Positions 1 through 8,907 of a stretch of 64,000 nt of DNA are shown piece by piece; the first letter of the stretch is position 1, and each line of letters opens with the position of its first letter. The notes below the pieces were generated by a model. The model was not told the origin of the DNA and did not search any database. It worked only from the letters and a program-made list of their open reading frames with translations. This DNA comes from CAUYUA01 sp963575675. Lineage in GTDB: Bacteria; Pseudomonadota; Alphaproteobacteria; Azospirillales; Azospirillaceae. Location of the stretch: contig CAUYUA010000206.1 of assembly GCA_963575675.1 (NCBI GenBank), positions 53,161 through 117,160 of the forward strand, in the 5' to 3' direction. Both the position numbers and the translations under genes were made by a program.

Positions 1-102
1 GCCGTTGAAGGCGAAAAACGAAAAGTCCGGCTTTCGGAACAAGAGCTGTCTGCGGACGTTCTCCGTGCATTGCGAAAAAACTTTTCAGACCTAAAGTTAT
101 AA
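1..102 (+). CDS. 3' fragment of the MscS-like channel gene (duplicate)
   Basis: The last 34 codons of the mechanosensitive channel/cyclic-nucleotide-binding gene are present here on the plus strand, ending with TAA at 100-102. They are identical to the C-terminus of the complete minus-strand copy at 10739-12223. Whether the rest of the gene lies left of the window, or the sequence simply ends here because a contig starts in the palindrome, cannot be decided from the window. Confidence 0.85.
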   Translation, partial: AVEGEKRKVRLSEQELSADVLRALRKNFSDLKL

Positions 103-121
103 AGACGAACTCTGTCTATAT

Positions 122-303
122 CCCGTTCGATTGAAAGCCCGGAAATCATGCGGTTTTCCCGAATTGAAACGGCCCCCTCTCATTCAGTCGTTACAAACTC
201 CAAGTCATGGTTTCCAAAGGCCTTCCGGCCTTTGGCGGGTCGAGGGCGGAGCCCCGATTTCTTTGGAAGTTCTTTCTCGGGTTCTCAATTGAACGAAATC
301 TAC
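122..303. repeat. Dispersed repeat family B, copy 1
   Basis: A roughly 180-bp element. Its recognisable parts in order are a CGAATTGAAACGG box, TCGTTACAAACTCCAAGTC, the inner palindrome CCAAAGGCC..GGCCTTTGG, the box GGCGGAGCCCCGATT, and a tail CTCAATTGAACG. The same order recurs at 5240-5425, 5416-5600, 10538-10719, 21050-21262 and 53725-53900 (opposite strand for some), and split by an IS at 33361/55051. No coding potential is evident. Confidence 0.85.
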
Positions 304-316
304 AACAATAAATCAA

Positions 317-412
317 AAGGGGCTGTGTTCCTGGTCGTGGGGAACCATAAGGGGAGCGCAATCCCCCCTTATTCGCAAAGCGATTTTCTTCTGGAATCTT
401 TTATCTATAAAA
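317..412. repeat. Dispersed repeat family A, copy 1 (3' of pyrC)
   Basis: Contains the family A order: a GGCTGTGTTCCTGGTCG segment, an ATAAGGGG...CCCCCCTTAT hairpin, then GCGATTTTCTTCTGGAATC. It lies about 60 bp beyond the stop of minus-strand pyrC, so on that strand it could act as a transcription terminator. The initial GGGTCCAGGGA half-stem is partly lost here. The mirror copy is at 10429-10524. Confidence 0.75.
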
Positions 413-473
413 TCTTGCAGAATCTTATTCTTTTGATCACATTTATCTTGGAAGGAAGACGAAGGGCAAAAAT

Positions 474-1502
474 CTACTCTTTAAATCGCCAACGCATGGT
501 TTGCCCTGCGCGAAACGGCGCAACGCCATCAATTTGCTCCGGAACCGTCCACATTTCCTGTTCCAAAGTCACAACGTCTTTGTTCTCCGGCATTCGATAA
601 AACGCAGCGCCGTTCCGACTGGCGAAATTTTCCAATTTGTCCAAGGCTCCCGCTTCTTCAAACACTTCGGCGTAAAGCTCCAACGCCAGCGGAGCTGTGT
701 AAATTCCCGCACACCCACACGCCGACTCTTTCGCCGAGATTGGGTGCGGCGCCGAATCCGTACCCAAGAAAAAAGCAGGCTCACCCGACGTCGCCGCTTG
801 AACCAACGCTTGCCGATGACGCTCGCGCTTGGCGACAGGAAGACAATAATGATGCGGACGCAATCCGCCCTGAAACATCGCATTGCGGTTGATAAGCATA
901 TGATGTGCGGTGATTGTGGCTCCCAATCTTCCGGATTTGGCGTGTGAACGAACAAAATCCACCGCTTCTTGCGTCGTGATGTGCTCGAACACCACGCGCA
1001 ACTCTGGAAACCGTGATAGAAGCGGCTCCAAAACGCGGTCGATGAAGACGGATTCACGGTCAAACACATCGACGGTTGAGTCTGTGACCTCGCCGTGAAT
1101 CAGCAATGGCTTGCCCTGACGCTCTAAAAGGGCAAACAATGGCGTTAGTTTTTCTATATCGGTTACGCCGGAGTCGCTGTTGGTGGTGGCGTTTGCGGGA
1201 TACAGCTTCGCGGCGGCAAAAACGCCATCGACCATTCCAGACGCCACCTCGTTGAGCGAAATGTCATCGGTAAGATAGCAGGTCATCAAAGGCTGGAAAT
1301 TCGATCCCTTGGGACGAGCCGCCAAAATCGCGTCGCGGTACGCTTGCGCTTTCTCGGTGGTTGTCACTGGAGGACGCAAATTCGGCATAATAATCGCGCG
1401 ACCGAACTGACGCGCGGTGTAAGGCAAAACGCTTTGCATTAGCGCTCCATCGCGCACATGCACATGAAGATCATCCGGACGAATGAACGTGATTGAAGTC
1501 AT
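474..1502 (-). CDS. pyrC: Dihydroorotase, class II (left-arm copy)
   Basis: Cyclises N-carbamoyl-aspartate to dihydroorotate in de novo pyrimidine synthesis, in the cytoplasm. The 342-residue length matches E. coli-type PyrC. Visible metal and catalytic motifs are DDLHVHVRDG near residue 10 (HxH), AAKLYPA near 97-103 with the lysine expected to be carboxylated, LIHGEVT near 135, FEHITT near 171 and GTDSAPHP near 248. The start ATG begins MTSITFIRPDD, the conserved N-terminus. It is transcribed away from the CoA-transferase gene across a 430-bp gap. An identical second copy is at 9339-10367. Confidence 0.95.
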   Translation of the reverse strand: MTSITFIRPDDLHVHVRDGALMQSVLPYTARQFGRAIIMPNLRPPVTTTEKAQAYRDAILAARPKGSNFQPLMTCYLTDDISLNEVASGMVDGVFAAAKLYPANATTNSDSGVTDIEKLTPLFALLERQGKPLLIHGEVTDSTVDVFDRESVFIDRVLEPLLSRFPELRVVFEHITTQEAVDFVRSHAKSGRLGATITAHHMLINRNAMFQGGLRPHHYCLPVAKRERHRQALVQAATSGEPAFFLGTDSAPHPISAKESACGCAGIYTAPLALELYAEVFEEAGALDKLENFASRNGAAFYRMPENKDVVTLEQEMWTVPEQIDGVAPFRAGQTMRWRFKE

Positions 1503-1933
1503 CGACGAAACCCTTTTGATTTTGAAGACGTCTATATACTCTTCCTGACGAAAACTCGAAAAAACTTTTTCGGTGTTTTATTCTTATTAAAACGCTTCAG
1601 ACGTCTTCAGAGCGTTGCCTTCGCAAGAACGTCGGTTTCCATAACATCCTTCTTGTCTATTTTTCTGAATCAATTTCATTAAGAATAATTAAACGGGGCC
1701 AGAGACTGAGTTCTCGGCCTCTTTTGATTTTTATGCAAAAGCAAAGGCTGTAAGTCAATCGTTCCGCTTATTGATTAGGACGAGGGGCAATGGCTGGGCC
1801 TTGACACACATTGATGCTATAATCCCCCACGAAGAAAAGAGCCTGAGCACGCCAAACGCAACAGCACCGGCGCGTTGAGTGGCTCTTGTTTGTTCGGATG
1901 CGATTATCCGACGATAAAGCCGAGAGTTCGCTA
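1503..1933. other. Divergent intergenic region pyrC / CoA-transferase (left arm)
   Basis: No gene of ordinary size. On the minus strand, 1642-1607 encodes an 11-codon ORF (METDVLAKATL) preceded by an AGAAGGA ribosome-binding-like stretch. It is followed by a near-palindrome AACGCT...AGACGTCT...AGCGTT with an AT-rich tail before pyrC, which could be a leader-peptide/attenuator arrangement (speculative). A short degenerate family A hairpin (GGGGCCAGAGACTGAG..CTCGGCCTC) lies at 1695-1725. Confidence 0.5.
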
Positions 1934-3061
1934 ATGTCATTGTCTTTTCTTACCGGACTTCGCGTTCTGGACCTCAGTCAATACATCCCAGGCCCCTACG
2001 CTGCGCAAATGCTGGCGGATTTAGGCGCGGAAGTCGTAAAGCTGGAGCCTCCGACAGGCGATCCGATGCGGCGATTCGACCCGCCGGACGACGACGGGTT
2101 GTGCGCGGCCTATAAGCTGATCAACGCGGGAAAGCGTGTGATCCTATTGGACCTCAAAACGCCGATCGGACAAAAACAGGCTCTGAGCCTCTTGGCGCGC
2201 GCCGACGTGTTAATTGAAAGCTTTCGCCCCGGCACTCTTGACCGCTTGGGCCTCAGCCGCGACCGATTGATCGAACTTAACCCCCGGCTCATTCACGTGG
2301 CGTTGTCGGGATGGGGGCAAGAAGGCCCTTACCGCTCACGCGCCGGCCACGACGTCACTTATATGGCTCTAGGCGGCGGCTTAATCAGTTCTGGAATTCC
2401 AGAAACGCCCGTTTTGATCTGTCCGCCCATGGCCGATCACGCCGGAGCCCAACAAACCGTCTCAGCCGTGTTGGCTGCTCTTTATGGCCGCACACGAACC
2501 GGACAAGGAGCCTATCTCGACGTTAGTCTGATGGAAAGCGTCTTGAGTTGGCAATCTGTGCCGTTGACTCTGGCGGCGCGCGGCCAATCCACCACGCGCG
2601 GCGGGAATCTGCTCACCGGCGGCGCGGCGTGGTATCGACTCTACCGCACCGCCGATGGACGTTTTGCCGCCTTGGCCGCCATAGAGGATAAATTCTGGCA
2701 AGCTTTCTGCGTCGCTGTCGGACATCAAGAGTGGATCGCTCGCCATAAAGACCCGATGCCTCAGACGGAACTGATCCGCGAACTTGACCTATTGTTTTCG
2801 GGTCGAACTCTGAAGGCTTGGCAAGAATTGTTGGATCCGGTCGATTGTTGTTTTGAAGCCCTGCTGAATCCTGAAGAAGTCTCTAATCATCCACACATCG
2901 CCGTTCGCAAGCAAATTACGCAACGCGGCGAAGGCGCGCAAATCTTAGTGGAAACTTTGCTTGGGTTGCGCGTAAACGGAGATTGTCCACCAACTCGGCG
3001 ACCCTTAATTGAGGACGATGCCGCTTGCGTTTTGGCTGATTGGACCTCCGCCGCTTCATGA
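1934..3061 (+). CDS. CaiB/BaiF family CoA-transferase, racemase-like (left-arm copy)
   Basis: A 375-residue family III CoA-transferase-fold protein. The N-terminus has the typical LTGLRVLDLSQYIPGP..A.MLADLGAEVVKLE. AGHDVTYMALGG near residue 140 holds the His-Asp pair used by alpha-methylacyl-CoA racemases. PMADHAGAQ near 170 supplies the second catalytic Asp, and RTGQGAYLDVSLMESV follows. This resembles alpha-methylacyl-CoA racemase more than formyl-CoA transferase, but the substrate is not determined. ATG at 1934 is preferred over the ORF start at 1886 because the conserved fold starts there. The identical copy is at 7780-8907. Confidence 0.88.
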   Translation: MSLSFLTGLRVLDLSQYIPGPYAAQMLADLGAEVVKLEPPTGDPMRRFDPPDDDGLCAAYKLINAGKRVILLDLKTPIGQKQALSLLARADVLIESFRPGTLDRLGLSRDRLIELNPRLIHVALSGWGQEGPYRSRAGHDVTYMALGGGLISSGIPETPVLICPPMADHAGAQQTVSAVLAALYGRTRTGQGAYLDVSLMESVLSWQSVPLTLAARGQSTTRGGNLLTGGAAWYRLYRTADGRFAALAAIEDKFWQAFCVAVGHQEWIARHKDPMPQTELIRELDLLFSGRTLKAWQELLDPVDCCFEALLNPEEVSNHPHIAVRKQITQRGEGAQILVETLLGLRVNGDCPPTRRPLIEDDAACVLADWTSAAS

Positions 3062-3489
3062 TCGAAATCCAAAATCATTGAAAACTCTTGAGAACCTGCC
3101 GCTTCAAAGGCTATCACTAGAGCAACGTCATCAAATTAAGGAATCCCGATCGACAAAAACTTCTTTTGCCTTCGCTCACTTTCAGTTGTCGCAAAATCCA
3201 AATCGTGGTTTTCAAAGGTTTTCCCGACAGTTGACAGGTTCGGCGCCGGGGCGCAGAGCCCAGACCTTAATCTTAGTCTTAGAGTGCTTGATCGGACCTA
3301 ATTTGATGGCGTTGATTGCAAGAAGGAATGATTCCAATGCGTTTAAAGTGTCTTCTGATCTTTCTTATTGATTTTTTGTAGACGTAATGAAATCGAGAGT
3401 TCAGAGAGAATCAACGCGCGGCTTCATTTCAAGTCTCTGCGCACACAACACTCACCGATTATCGCCCCTTACATGTCAGGATTCGGACC
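3062..3489. other. Intergenic region with a degenerate family B repeat (left arm)
   Basis: The stretch 3160-3260 aligns loosely with family B (TCGCAAAATCCAAATCGTGG, TTCAAAGGTTTTCCCGAC, CGGGGCGCAGAGCCC), as a decayed copy. Nothing else recognisable precedes the thioesterase start. Confidence 0.5.
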
Positions 3490-3951
3490 ATGAAAGACAG
3501 TTTGAAGCCCGGCCAAGTCAGCGAGTTGCAGTTCCGGATTCCGCGCAATAAGACCGTGCCGTTTTTATACCCAGAATCTCCAGAGTTCGCAGCCATGCCC
3601 GAGGTGTTCGCCACTGGGTTCATGGTCGGCCTCATTGAGTGGGCCTGTCTGGAAGCTTTACGACCACACTTGGATCCCGGCGAAGGCAGCCTCGGCACAG
3701 GAATCGCCGTGTCTCACGTCGCCGCCACGCCTCCCGGCATGACCGTCGTCGTCACCGTCACATGTAAAGCCGTCGAGGGACGACGCATCCACTGGTCGAT
3801 CATCGCGCGCGATGAGCAGGATGTTATTGGAGAAGGCGAACACACTCGGACTGTCGTGACTTGGGAGCGATTTCTCACACGAGTCGCAGAAAAAGCCGCC
3901 GCTGTCGAGGAAGTCGAAACCATGGTGGAATTGGAAATCGGCGTCGGCTAA
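3490..3951 (+). CDS. FlK-like hot-dog thioesterase (left-arm copy)
   Basis: A 153-residue single hot-dog domain resembling the fluoroacetyl-CoA thioesterase (FlK) family. The helix TGFMVGLIEWACLEAL near residues 40-55 carries the acidic residue of the catalytic set, and GIAVSHVAATPPGM near 78-91 carries the His and the conserved PPG turn. The family hydrolyses small acyl-CoAs, and most genomic members have unknown substrates. It sits between a CoA-transferase and a cell-envelope protein on the same strand, so an acyl-CoA-related role is plausible. The identical copy is at 6890-7351. Confidence 0.8.
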   Translation: MKDSLKPGQVSELQFRIPRNKTVPFLYPESPEFAAMPEVFATGFMVGLIEWACLEALRPHLDPGEGSLGTGIAVSHVAATPPGMTVVVTVTCKAVEGRRIHWSIIARDEQDVIGEGEHTRTVVTWERFLTRVAEKAAAVEEVETMVELEIGVG

Positions 3952-4038
3952 AGGGCGCCTCTGTCTTCCACCACTCAAAATTTCGCTCCGTGCAAGAACT
4001 CTTTCTTGCGCCGAACGCCGACACAAGAGGTTATCTCT

Positions 4039-5154
4039 ATGCTGAACGCCATGGCATTGTTAATATGGCTCATCGTCGCCGCAACCACCACATATCCCTC
4101 TATTGCGTCGGCGCAGGAAACCGCCAATGACGCTCGCTTCGCGTCTTCGCCACAACAAACTCTAGCCAATCAAGCTCTGGAGTTGATGATCGATCACACC
4201 GGAGCCGGACGAGCCGAAGCCTTGTTGGCCATCTACTATTTAACAGGGCAAAAAATCGAGGCAGACCCGGAAGCCGCTCGCGCATGGTTCGAACGCGCCG
4301 CCGCCGTCGGACATCCCGCCGGTTTTCTTGGCGCCGCCAAACTTCTCTCTGAGAATTATGGCGCTGCGAAAGACCTCTTCCTGGCCCGAAAAATTCTTGA
4401 GACCGCCGATCCGGCTCTTTTTGGAAACTACGCAGACGTAATCCGAAAAATGCGGCGTGACCTTGGTTTGTCGTCGGAACCTCAATCTACGGCGACGACA
4501 ACCACCGTTTCCGCCGCTATGGCGGCCGCAGCATCCCATGCGGCAATCGATGACCCTATACTCGTTGAAAAGCCTGCTCCCGTTGAGGAGAAACCCGCTC
4601 CGGTCGTCGAAAAGCCTGCTCCTGTTGAGGAGAAGCCCATTCCGGTTGTCGAGAAGCCTGCTCCTGTTGTCGAGAAGCTTACTCCTGTTGAGGAGAAACC
4701 CGCTCCGGTTGTCGAATCTCCGGAGCCATCACATCATTTTGAAACTCAGATCAAATCACCAATGGCGCCTATTGTTTCAGATCAAGTCGCCATAACAGCA
4801 GTTGCTAATATGCCGACCATAATTCCGTCTCCCACCCTAGAAAAAACTGAGGCGCCCATTTCTCAAGCGCCAGAAAAAAATATTGAAACAGGAACGCCAG
4901 CCGAACCTCATGTGCGTTTGGCCACCGTCTATTCGCAAATGCACGCCGAAAGTGAACGGGATCGGCTGCATGCGATGTTCCCTGCAACAATGCTCGTCAA
5001 TCGGACTTTCTCTATCCGGCAAATCGATATGTCCAATAATCGTAAAGCTTGGGTCGTTACCATCATCGGTTTCCAGGATTACACGCAAGCTCAGAAATTT
5101 TGCGCTCAGAGCAAAGTCGAATGCTTACCGAGCAAAGGGAAAAAACAGAAATAA
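4039..5154 (+). CDS. Secreted Sel1-like/SPOR-domain protein (left-arm copy)
   Basis: About 371 residues. An N-terminal signal peptide ends near ASAQ (residue 26). Sel1/TPR-like helices span roughly 45-130, with AARAWFERAAAVGHPAG typical of Sel1 repeats. A Pro/Glu/Lys tract at about 175-235 is built of 7-residue units such as EKPAPVV. A C-terminal SPOR-like domain (about 290-365, ending WVVTIIGFQDYTQAQKFC) is expected to bind denuded peptidoglycan. ATG at 4039 starts the hydrophobic signal directly, while the ATG at 4006 adds 11 polar residues. A periplasmic or septal cell-wall role is inferred. It is followed at 5203 by a terminator-like hairpin. Confidence 0.75.
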   Translation: MLNAMALLIWLIVAATTTYPSIASAQETANDARFASSPQQTLANQALELMIDHTGAGRAEALLAIYYLTGQKIEADPEAARAWFERAAAVGHPAGFLGAAKLLSENYGAAKDLFLARKILETADPALFGNYADVIRKMRRDLGLSSEPQSTATTTTVSAAMAAAASHAAIDDPILVEKPAPVEEKPAPVVEKPAPVEEKPIPVVEKPAPVVEKLTPVEEKPAPVVESPEPSHHFETQIKSPMAPIVSDQVAITAVANMPTIIPSPTLEKTEAPISQAPEKNIETGTPAEPHVRLATVYSQMHAESERDRLHAMFPATMLVNRTFSIRQIDMSNNRKAWVVTIIGFQDYTQAQKFCAQSKVECLPSKGKKQK

Positions 5155-5202
5155 TTCTGACGACACATCAACACACAGAAAGAACGCTTAAAACAACCAA
5201 TT

Positions 5203-5237
5203 AAAAGGGTCCAGGAACACAGTCCCTGGACCCTTTT
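5203..5237. terminator. Family A hairpin terminator after the SPOR gene (left)
   Basis: A 13-bp perfect stem, AAAAGGGTCCAGG at 5203-5215 and CCTGGACCCTTTT at 5225-5237, with loop GAACACAGT. It lies 48 bp after the SPOR gene stop and ends in a T-run on either strand, as a bidirectional terminator would. The stem-loop is the core of dispersed family A. Confidence 0.75.
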
Positions 5238-5239
5238 AT

Positions 5240-5600
5240 ACTCCGTTCGGTTAAGAATCCGAGAATCATGAGGCCTTCCCGAATTGAAACGGTCCACTCT
5301 CATTCGGTCGTTACAAACTCCAAGTCATGGTTTCCAAAGGCCTCCCGGCCTTTGGCGGGTCGAGGGCGGAGCCCCGATTCCTTTGAAAGCTCTTTCTTGA
5401 GTTCTCAATTGAACGGAGTATATACTCTGTCCAATTGAGAATCCGAAAAAAACTCCGAAAGAATCGGGGCTCCGCCCTCGACCCGCCAAAGGCCGGGAGG
5501 CCTTTGGAAACCATGACTTGGAGTTTGTAACGACCGAATGAGAGTGGACCGTTTCAATTCGGGAAGGCCTCATGATTCTCGGATTCTTAACCGAACGGAG
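5240..5600. repeat. Two family B repeats head to head at the palindrome centre
   Basis: B copy 5240-5425 runs rightward and B copy 5416-5600 runs leftward, meeting at GAGTA/TATACTC near 5420. Outside 5381-5460 the two are perfect reverse complements. Inside, their tails are diverged (GAACGGAGTA against GGACAGAGTA and more). Confidence 0.85.
5381..5460. other. Asymmetric 80-bp centre of the palindrome
   Basis: Position 5380 pairs with 5461 but 5381 does not pair with 5460. The 80 bp consist of two homologous but diverged family B tails, each about 40 bp. A non-identical centre is what results when a pre-existing inverted repeat nucleates strand switching. Confidence 0.85.
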
Positions 5601-5603
5601 TAT

Positions 5604-5638
5604 AAAAGGGTCCAGGGACTGTGTTCCTGGACCCTTTT
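5604..5638. terminator. Family A hairpin terminator after the SPOR gene (right)
   Basis: Mirror of 5203-5237, with the same 13-bp stem, 48 bp beyond the stop of the minus-strand SPOR gene. Confidence 0.75.
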
Positions 5639-5686
5639 AATTGGTTGTTTTAAGCGTTCTTTCTGTGTGTTGATGTGTCGTCAGAA

Positions 5687-6802
5687 TTATTTCTGTTTTT
5701 TCCCTTTGCTCGGTAAGCATTCGACTTTGCTCTGAGCGCAAAATTTCTGAGCTTGCGTGTAATCCTGGAAACCGATGATGGTAACGACCCAAGCTTTACG
5801 ATTATTGGACATATCGATTTGCCGGATAGAGAAAGTCCGATTGACGAGCATTGTTGCAGGGAACATCGCATGCAGCCGATCCCGTTCACTTTCGGCGTGC
5901 ATTTGCGAATAGACGGTGGCCAAACGCACATGAGGTTCGGCTGGCGTTCCTGTTTCAATATTTTTTTCTGGCGCTTGAGAAATGGGCGCCTCAGTTTTTT
6001 CTAGGGTGGGAGACGGAATTATGGTCGGCATATTAGCAACTGCTGTTATGGCGACTTGATCTGAAACAATAGGCGCCATTGGTGATTTGATCTGAGTTTC
6101 AAAATGATGTGATGGCTCCGGAGATTCGACAACCGGAGCGGGTTTCTCCTCAACAGGAGTAAGCTTCTCGACAACAGGAGCAGGCTTCTCGACAACCGGA
6201 ATGGGCTTCTCCTCAACAGGAGCAGGCTTTTCGACGACCGGAGCGGGTTTCTCCTCAACGGGAGCAGGCTTTTCAACGAGTATAGGGTCATCGATTGCCG
6301 CATGGGATGCTGCGGCCGCCATAGCGGCGGAAACGGTGGTTGTCGTCGCCGTAGATTGAGGTTCCGACGACAAACCAAGGTCACGCCGCATTTTTCGGAT
6401 TACGTCTGCGTAGTTTCCAAAAAGAGCCGGATCGGCGGTCTCAAGAATTTTTCGGGCCAGGAAGAGGTCTTTCGCAGCGCCATAATTCTCAGAGAGAAGT
6501 TTGGCGGCGCCAAGAAAACCGGCGGGATGTCCGACGGCGGCGGCGCGTTCGAACCATGCGCGAGCGGCTTCCGGGTCTGCCTCGATTTTTTGCCCTGTTA
6601 AATAGTAGATGGCCAACAAGGCTTCGGCTCGTCCGGCTCCGGTGTGATCGATCATCAACTCCAGAGCTTGATTGGCTAGAGTTTGTTGTGGCGAAGACGC
6701 GAAGCGAGCGTCATTGGCGGTTTCCTGCGCCGACGCAATAGAGGGATATGTGGTGGTTGCGGCGACGATGAGCCATATTAACAATGCCATGGCGTTCAGC
6801 AT
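5687..6802 (-). CDS. Secreted Sel1-like/SPOR-domain protein (right-arm copy)
   Basis: Identical in sequence to the gene at 4039-5154: signal peptide, Sel1-like helices, EKPAPVV-type tract and C-terminal SPOR-like domain. ATG at 6802 is chosen by symmetry and because it places the signal peptide at the N-terminus. It is the last gene of this arm before the palindrome centre. Confidence 0.75.
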   Translation of the reverse strand: MLNAMALLIWLIVAATTTYPSIASAQETANDARFASSPQQTLANQALELMIDHTGAGRAEALLAIYYLTGQKIEADPEAARAWFERAAAVGHPAGFLGAAKLLSENYGAAKDLFLARKILETADPALFGNYADVIRKMRRDLGLSSEPQSTATTTTVSAAMAAAASHAAIDDPILVEKPAPVEEKPAPVVEKPAPVEEKPIPVVEKPAPVVEKLTPVEEKPAPVVESPEPSHHFETQIKSPMAPIVSDQVAITAVANMPTIIPSPTLEKTEAPISQAPEKNIETGTPAEPHVRLATVYSQMHAESERDRLHAMFPATMLVNRTFSIRQIDMSNNRKAWVVTIIGFQDYTQAQKFCAQSKVECLPSKGKKQK

Positions 6803-6889
6803 AGAGATAACCTCTTGTGTCGGCGTTCGGCGCAAGAAAGAGTTCTTGCACGGAGCGAAATTTTGAGTGGTGGAAGACAGAGGCGCCCT

Positions 6890-7351
6890 TTAGCCGACGC
6901 CGATTTCCAATTCCACCATGGTTTCGACTTCCTCGACAGCGGCGGCTTTTTCTGCGACTCGTGTGAGAAATCGCTCCCAAGTCACGACAGTCCGAGTGTG
7001 TTCGCCTTCTCCAATAACATCCTGCTCATCGCGCGCGATGATCGACCAGTGGATGCGTCGTCCCTCGACGGCTTTACATGTGACGGTGACGACGACGGTC
7101 ATGCCGGGAGGCGTGGCGGCGACGTGAGACACGGCGATTCCTGTGCCGAGGCTGCCTTCGCCGGGATCCAAGTGTGGTCGTAAAGCTTCCAGACAGGCCC
7201 ACTCAATGAGGCCGACCATGAACCCAGTGGCGAACACCTCGGGCATGGCTGCGAACTCTGGAGATTCTGGGTATAAAAACGGCACGGTCTTATTGCGCGG
7301 AATCCGGAACTGCAACTCGCTGACTTGGCCGGGCTTCAAACTGTCTTTCAT
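6890..7351 (-). CDS. FlK-like hot-dog thioesterase (right-arm copy)
   Basis: Identical to 3490-3951 (153 residues), with the same GLIEWACLEAL and AVSHVAATPPGM motifs. It lies between the CoA-transferase and SPOR genes on the minus strand. The ORF and start codon are intact, so if the duplication is real both copies could be expressed. Confidence 0.8.
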   Translation of the reverse strand: MKDSLKPGQVSELQFRIPRNKTVPFLYPESPEFAAMPEVFATGFMVGLIEWACLEALRPHLDPGEGSLGTGIAVSHVAATPPGMTVVVTVTCKAVEGRRIHWSIIARDEQDVIGEGEHTRTVVTWERFLTRVAEKAAAVEEVETMVELEIGVG

Positions 7352-7779
7352 GGTCCGAATCCTGACATGTAAGGGGCGATAATCGGTGAGTGTTGTGTGC
7401 GCAGAGACTTGAAATGAAGCCGCGCGTTGATTCTCTCTGAACTCTCGATTTCATTACGTCTACAAAAAATCAATAAGAAAGATCAGAAGACACTTTAAAC
7501 GCATTGGAATCATTCCTTCTTGCAATCAACGCCATCAAATTAGGTCCGATCAAGCACTCTAAGACTAAGATTAAGGTCTGGGCTCTGCGCCCCGGCGCCG
7601 AACCTGTCAACTGTCGGGAAAACCTTTGAAAACCACGATTTGGATTTTGCGACAACTGAAAGTGAGCGAAGGCAAAAGAAGTTTTTGTCGATCGGGATTC
7701 CTTAATTTGATGACGTTGCTCTAGTGATAGCCTTTGAAGCGGCAGGTTCTCAAGAGTTTTCAATGATTTTGGATTTCGA
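7352..7779. other. Intergenic region, mirror of 3062-3489
   Basis: Holds only the mirror of the decayed family B copy (about 7581-7681). No gene seen. Confidence 0.5.
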
Positions 7780-8907
7780 TCATGAAGCGGCGGAGGTCCA
7801 ATCAGCCAAAACGCAAGCGGCATCGTCCTCAATTAAGGGTCGCCGAGTTGGTGGACAATCTCCGTTTACGCGCAACCCAAGCAAAGTTTCCACTAAGATT
7901 TGCGCGCCTTCGCCGCGTTGCGTAATTTGCTTGCGAACGGCGATGTGTGGATGATTAGAGACTTCTTCAGGATTCAGCAGGGCTTCAAAACAACAATCGA
8001 CCGGATCCAACAATTCTTGCCAAGCCTTCAGAGTTCGACCCGAAAACAATAGGTCAAGTTCGCGGATCAGTTCCGTCTGAGGCATCGGGTCTTTATGGCG
8101 AGCGATCCACTCTTGATGTCCGACAGCGACGCAGAAAGCTTGCCAGAATTTATCCTCTATGGCGGCCAAGGCGGCAAAACGTCCATCGGCGGTGCGGTAG
8201 AGTCGATACCACGCCGCGCCGCCGGTGAGCAGATTCCCGCCGCGCGTGGTGGATTGGCCGCGCGCCGCCAGAGTCAACGGCACAGATTGCCAACTCAAGA
8301 CGCTTTCCATCAGACTAACGTCGAGATAGGCTCCTTGTCCGGTTCGTGTGCGGCCATAAAGAGCAGCCAACACGGCTGAGACGGTTTGTTGGGCTCCGGC
8401 GTGATCGGCCATGGGCGGACAGATCAAAACGGGCGTTTCTGGAATTCCAGAACTGATTAAGCCGCCGCCTAGAGCCATATAAGTGACGTCGTGGCCGGCG
8501 CGTGAGCGGTAAGGGCCTTCTTGCCCCCATCCCGACAACGCCACGTGAATGAGCCGGGGGTTAAGTTCGATCAATCGGTCGCGGCTGAGGCCCAAGCGGT
8601 CAAGAGTGCCGGGGCGAAAGCTTTCAATTAACACGTCGGCGCGCGCCAAGAGGCTCAGAGCCTGTTTTTGTCCGATCGGCGTTTTGAGGTCCAATAGGAT
8701 CACACGCTTTCCCGCGTTGATCAGCTTATAGGCCGCGCACAACCCGTCGTCGTCCGGCGGGTCGAATCGCCGCATCGGATCGCCTGTCGGAGGCTCCAGC
8801 TTTACGACTTCCGCGCCTAAATCCGCCAGCATTTGCGCAGCGTAGGGGCCTGGGATGTATTGACTGAGGTCCAGAACGCGAAGTCCGGTAAGAAAAGACA
8901 ATGACAT
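7780..8907 (-). CDS. CaiB/BaiF family CoA-transferase, racemase-like (right-arm copy)
   Basis: Identical to 1934-3061. It keeps the GHD and MADHAG catalytic motifs of the alpha-methylacyl-CoA racemase-like branch. Start at 8907 by the same reasoning as for the left copy. It is transcribed divergently from pyrC at 9339. Confidence 0.88.
   Translation of the reverse strand: MSLSFLTGLRVLDLSQYIPGPYAAQMLADLGAEVVKLEPPTGDPMRRFDPPDDDGLCAAYKLINAGKRVILLDLKTPIGQKQALSLLARADVLIESFRPGTLDRLGLSRDRLIELNPRLIHVALSGWGQEGPYRSRAGHDVTYMALGGGLISSGIPETPVLICPPMADHAGAQQTVSAVLAALYGRTRTGQGAYLDVSLMESVLSWQSVPLTLAARGQSTTRGGNLLTGGAAWYRLYRTADGRFAALAAIEDKFWQAFCVAVGHQEWIARHKDPMPQTELIRELDLLFSGRTLKAWQELLDPVDCCFEALLNPEEVSNHPHIAVRKQITQRGEGAQILVETLLGLRVNGDCPPTRRPLIEDDAACVLADWTSAAS

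Larger units (their letters stand above)
1..5380. repeat. Left arm of a 10.8-kb palindrome
   Basis: Position x pairs with 10841-x. The first ten bases of the window are the reverse complement of 10831-10840, bases 5371-5380 of 5461-5470, and 3001-3060 of 7781-7840. All translated frames of the two arms agree residue for residue. The arm holds a fragment of the MscS-like gene, pyrC, a CoA-transferase gene, a thioesterase gene and a Sel1/SPOR gene. It runs to the window edge, so its true outer limit is not visible. Confidence 0.97.

Noticed and set aside
501..1098. Plus-strand ORFs opposite pyrC
   Set aside because: Arg/Ser-rich shadow frames of a gene with clear family motifs on the other strand. 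The same applies to most antisense frames across the window.
4560..4730. CRISPR-like or noncoding repeat
   Set aside because: It is the in-frame EKPAPVV heptapeptide tract of the SPOR gene, with 21-bp periodicity matching codons.
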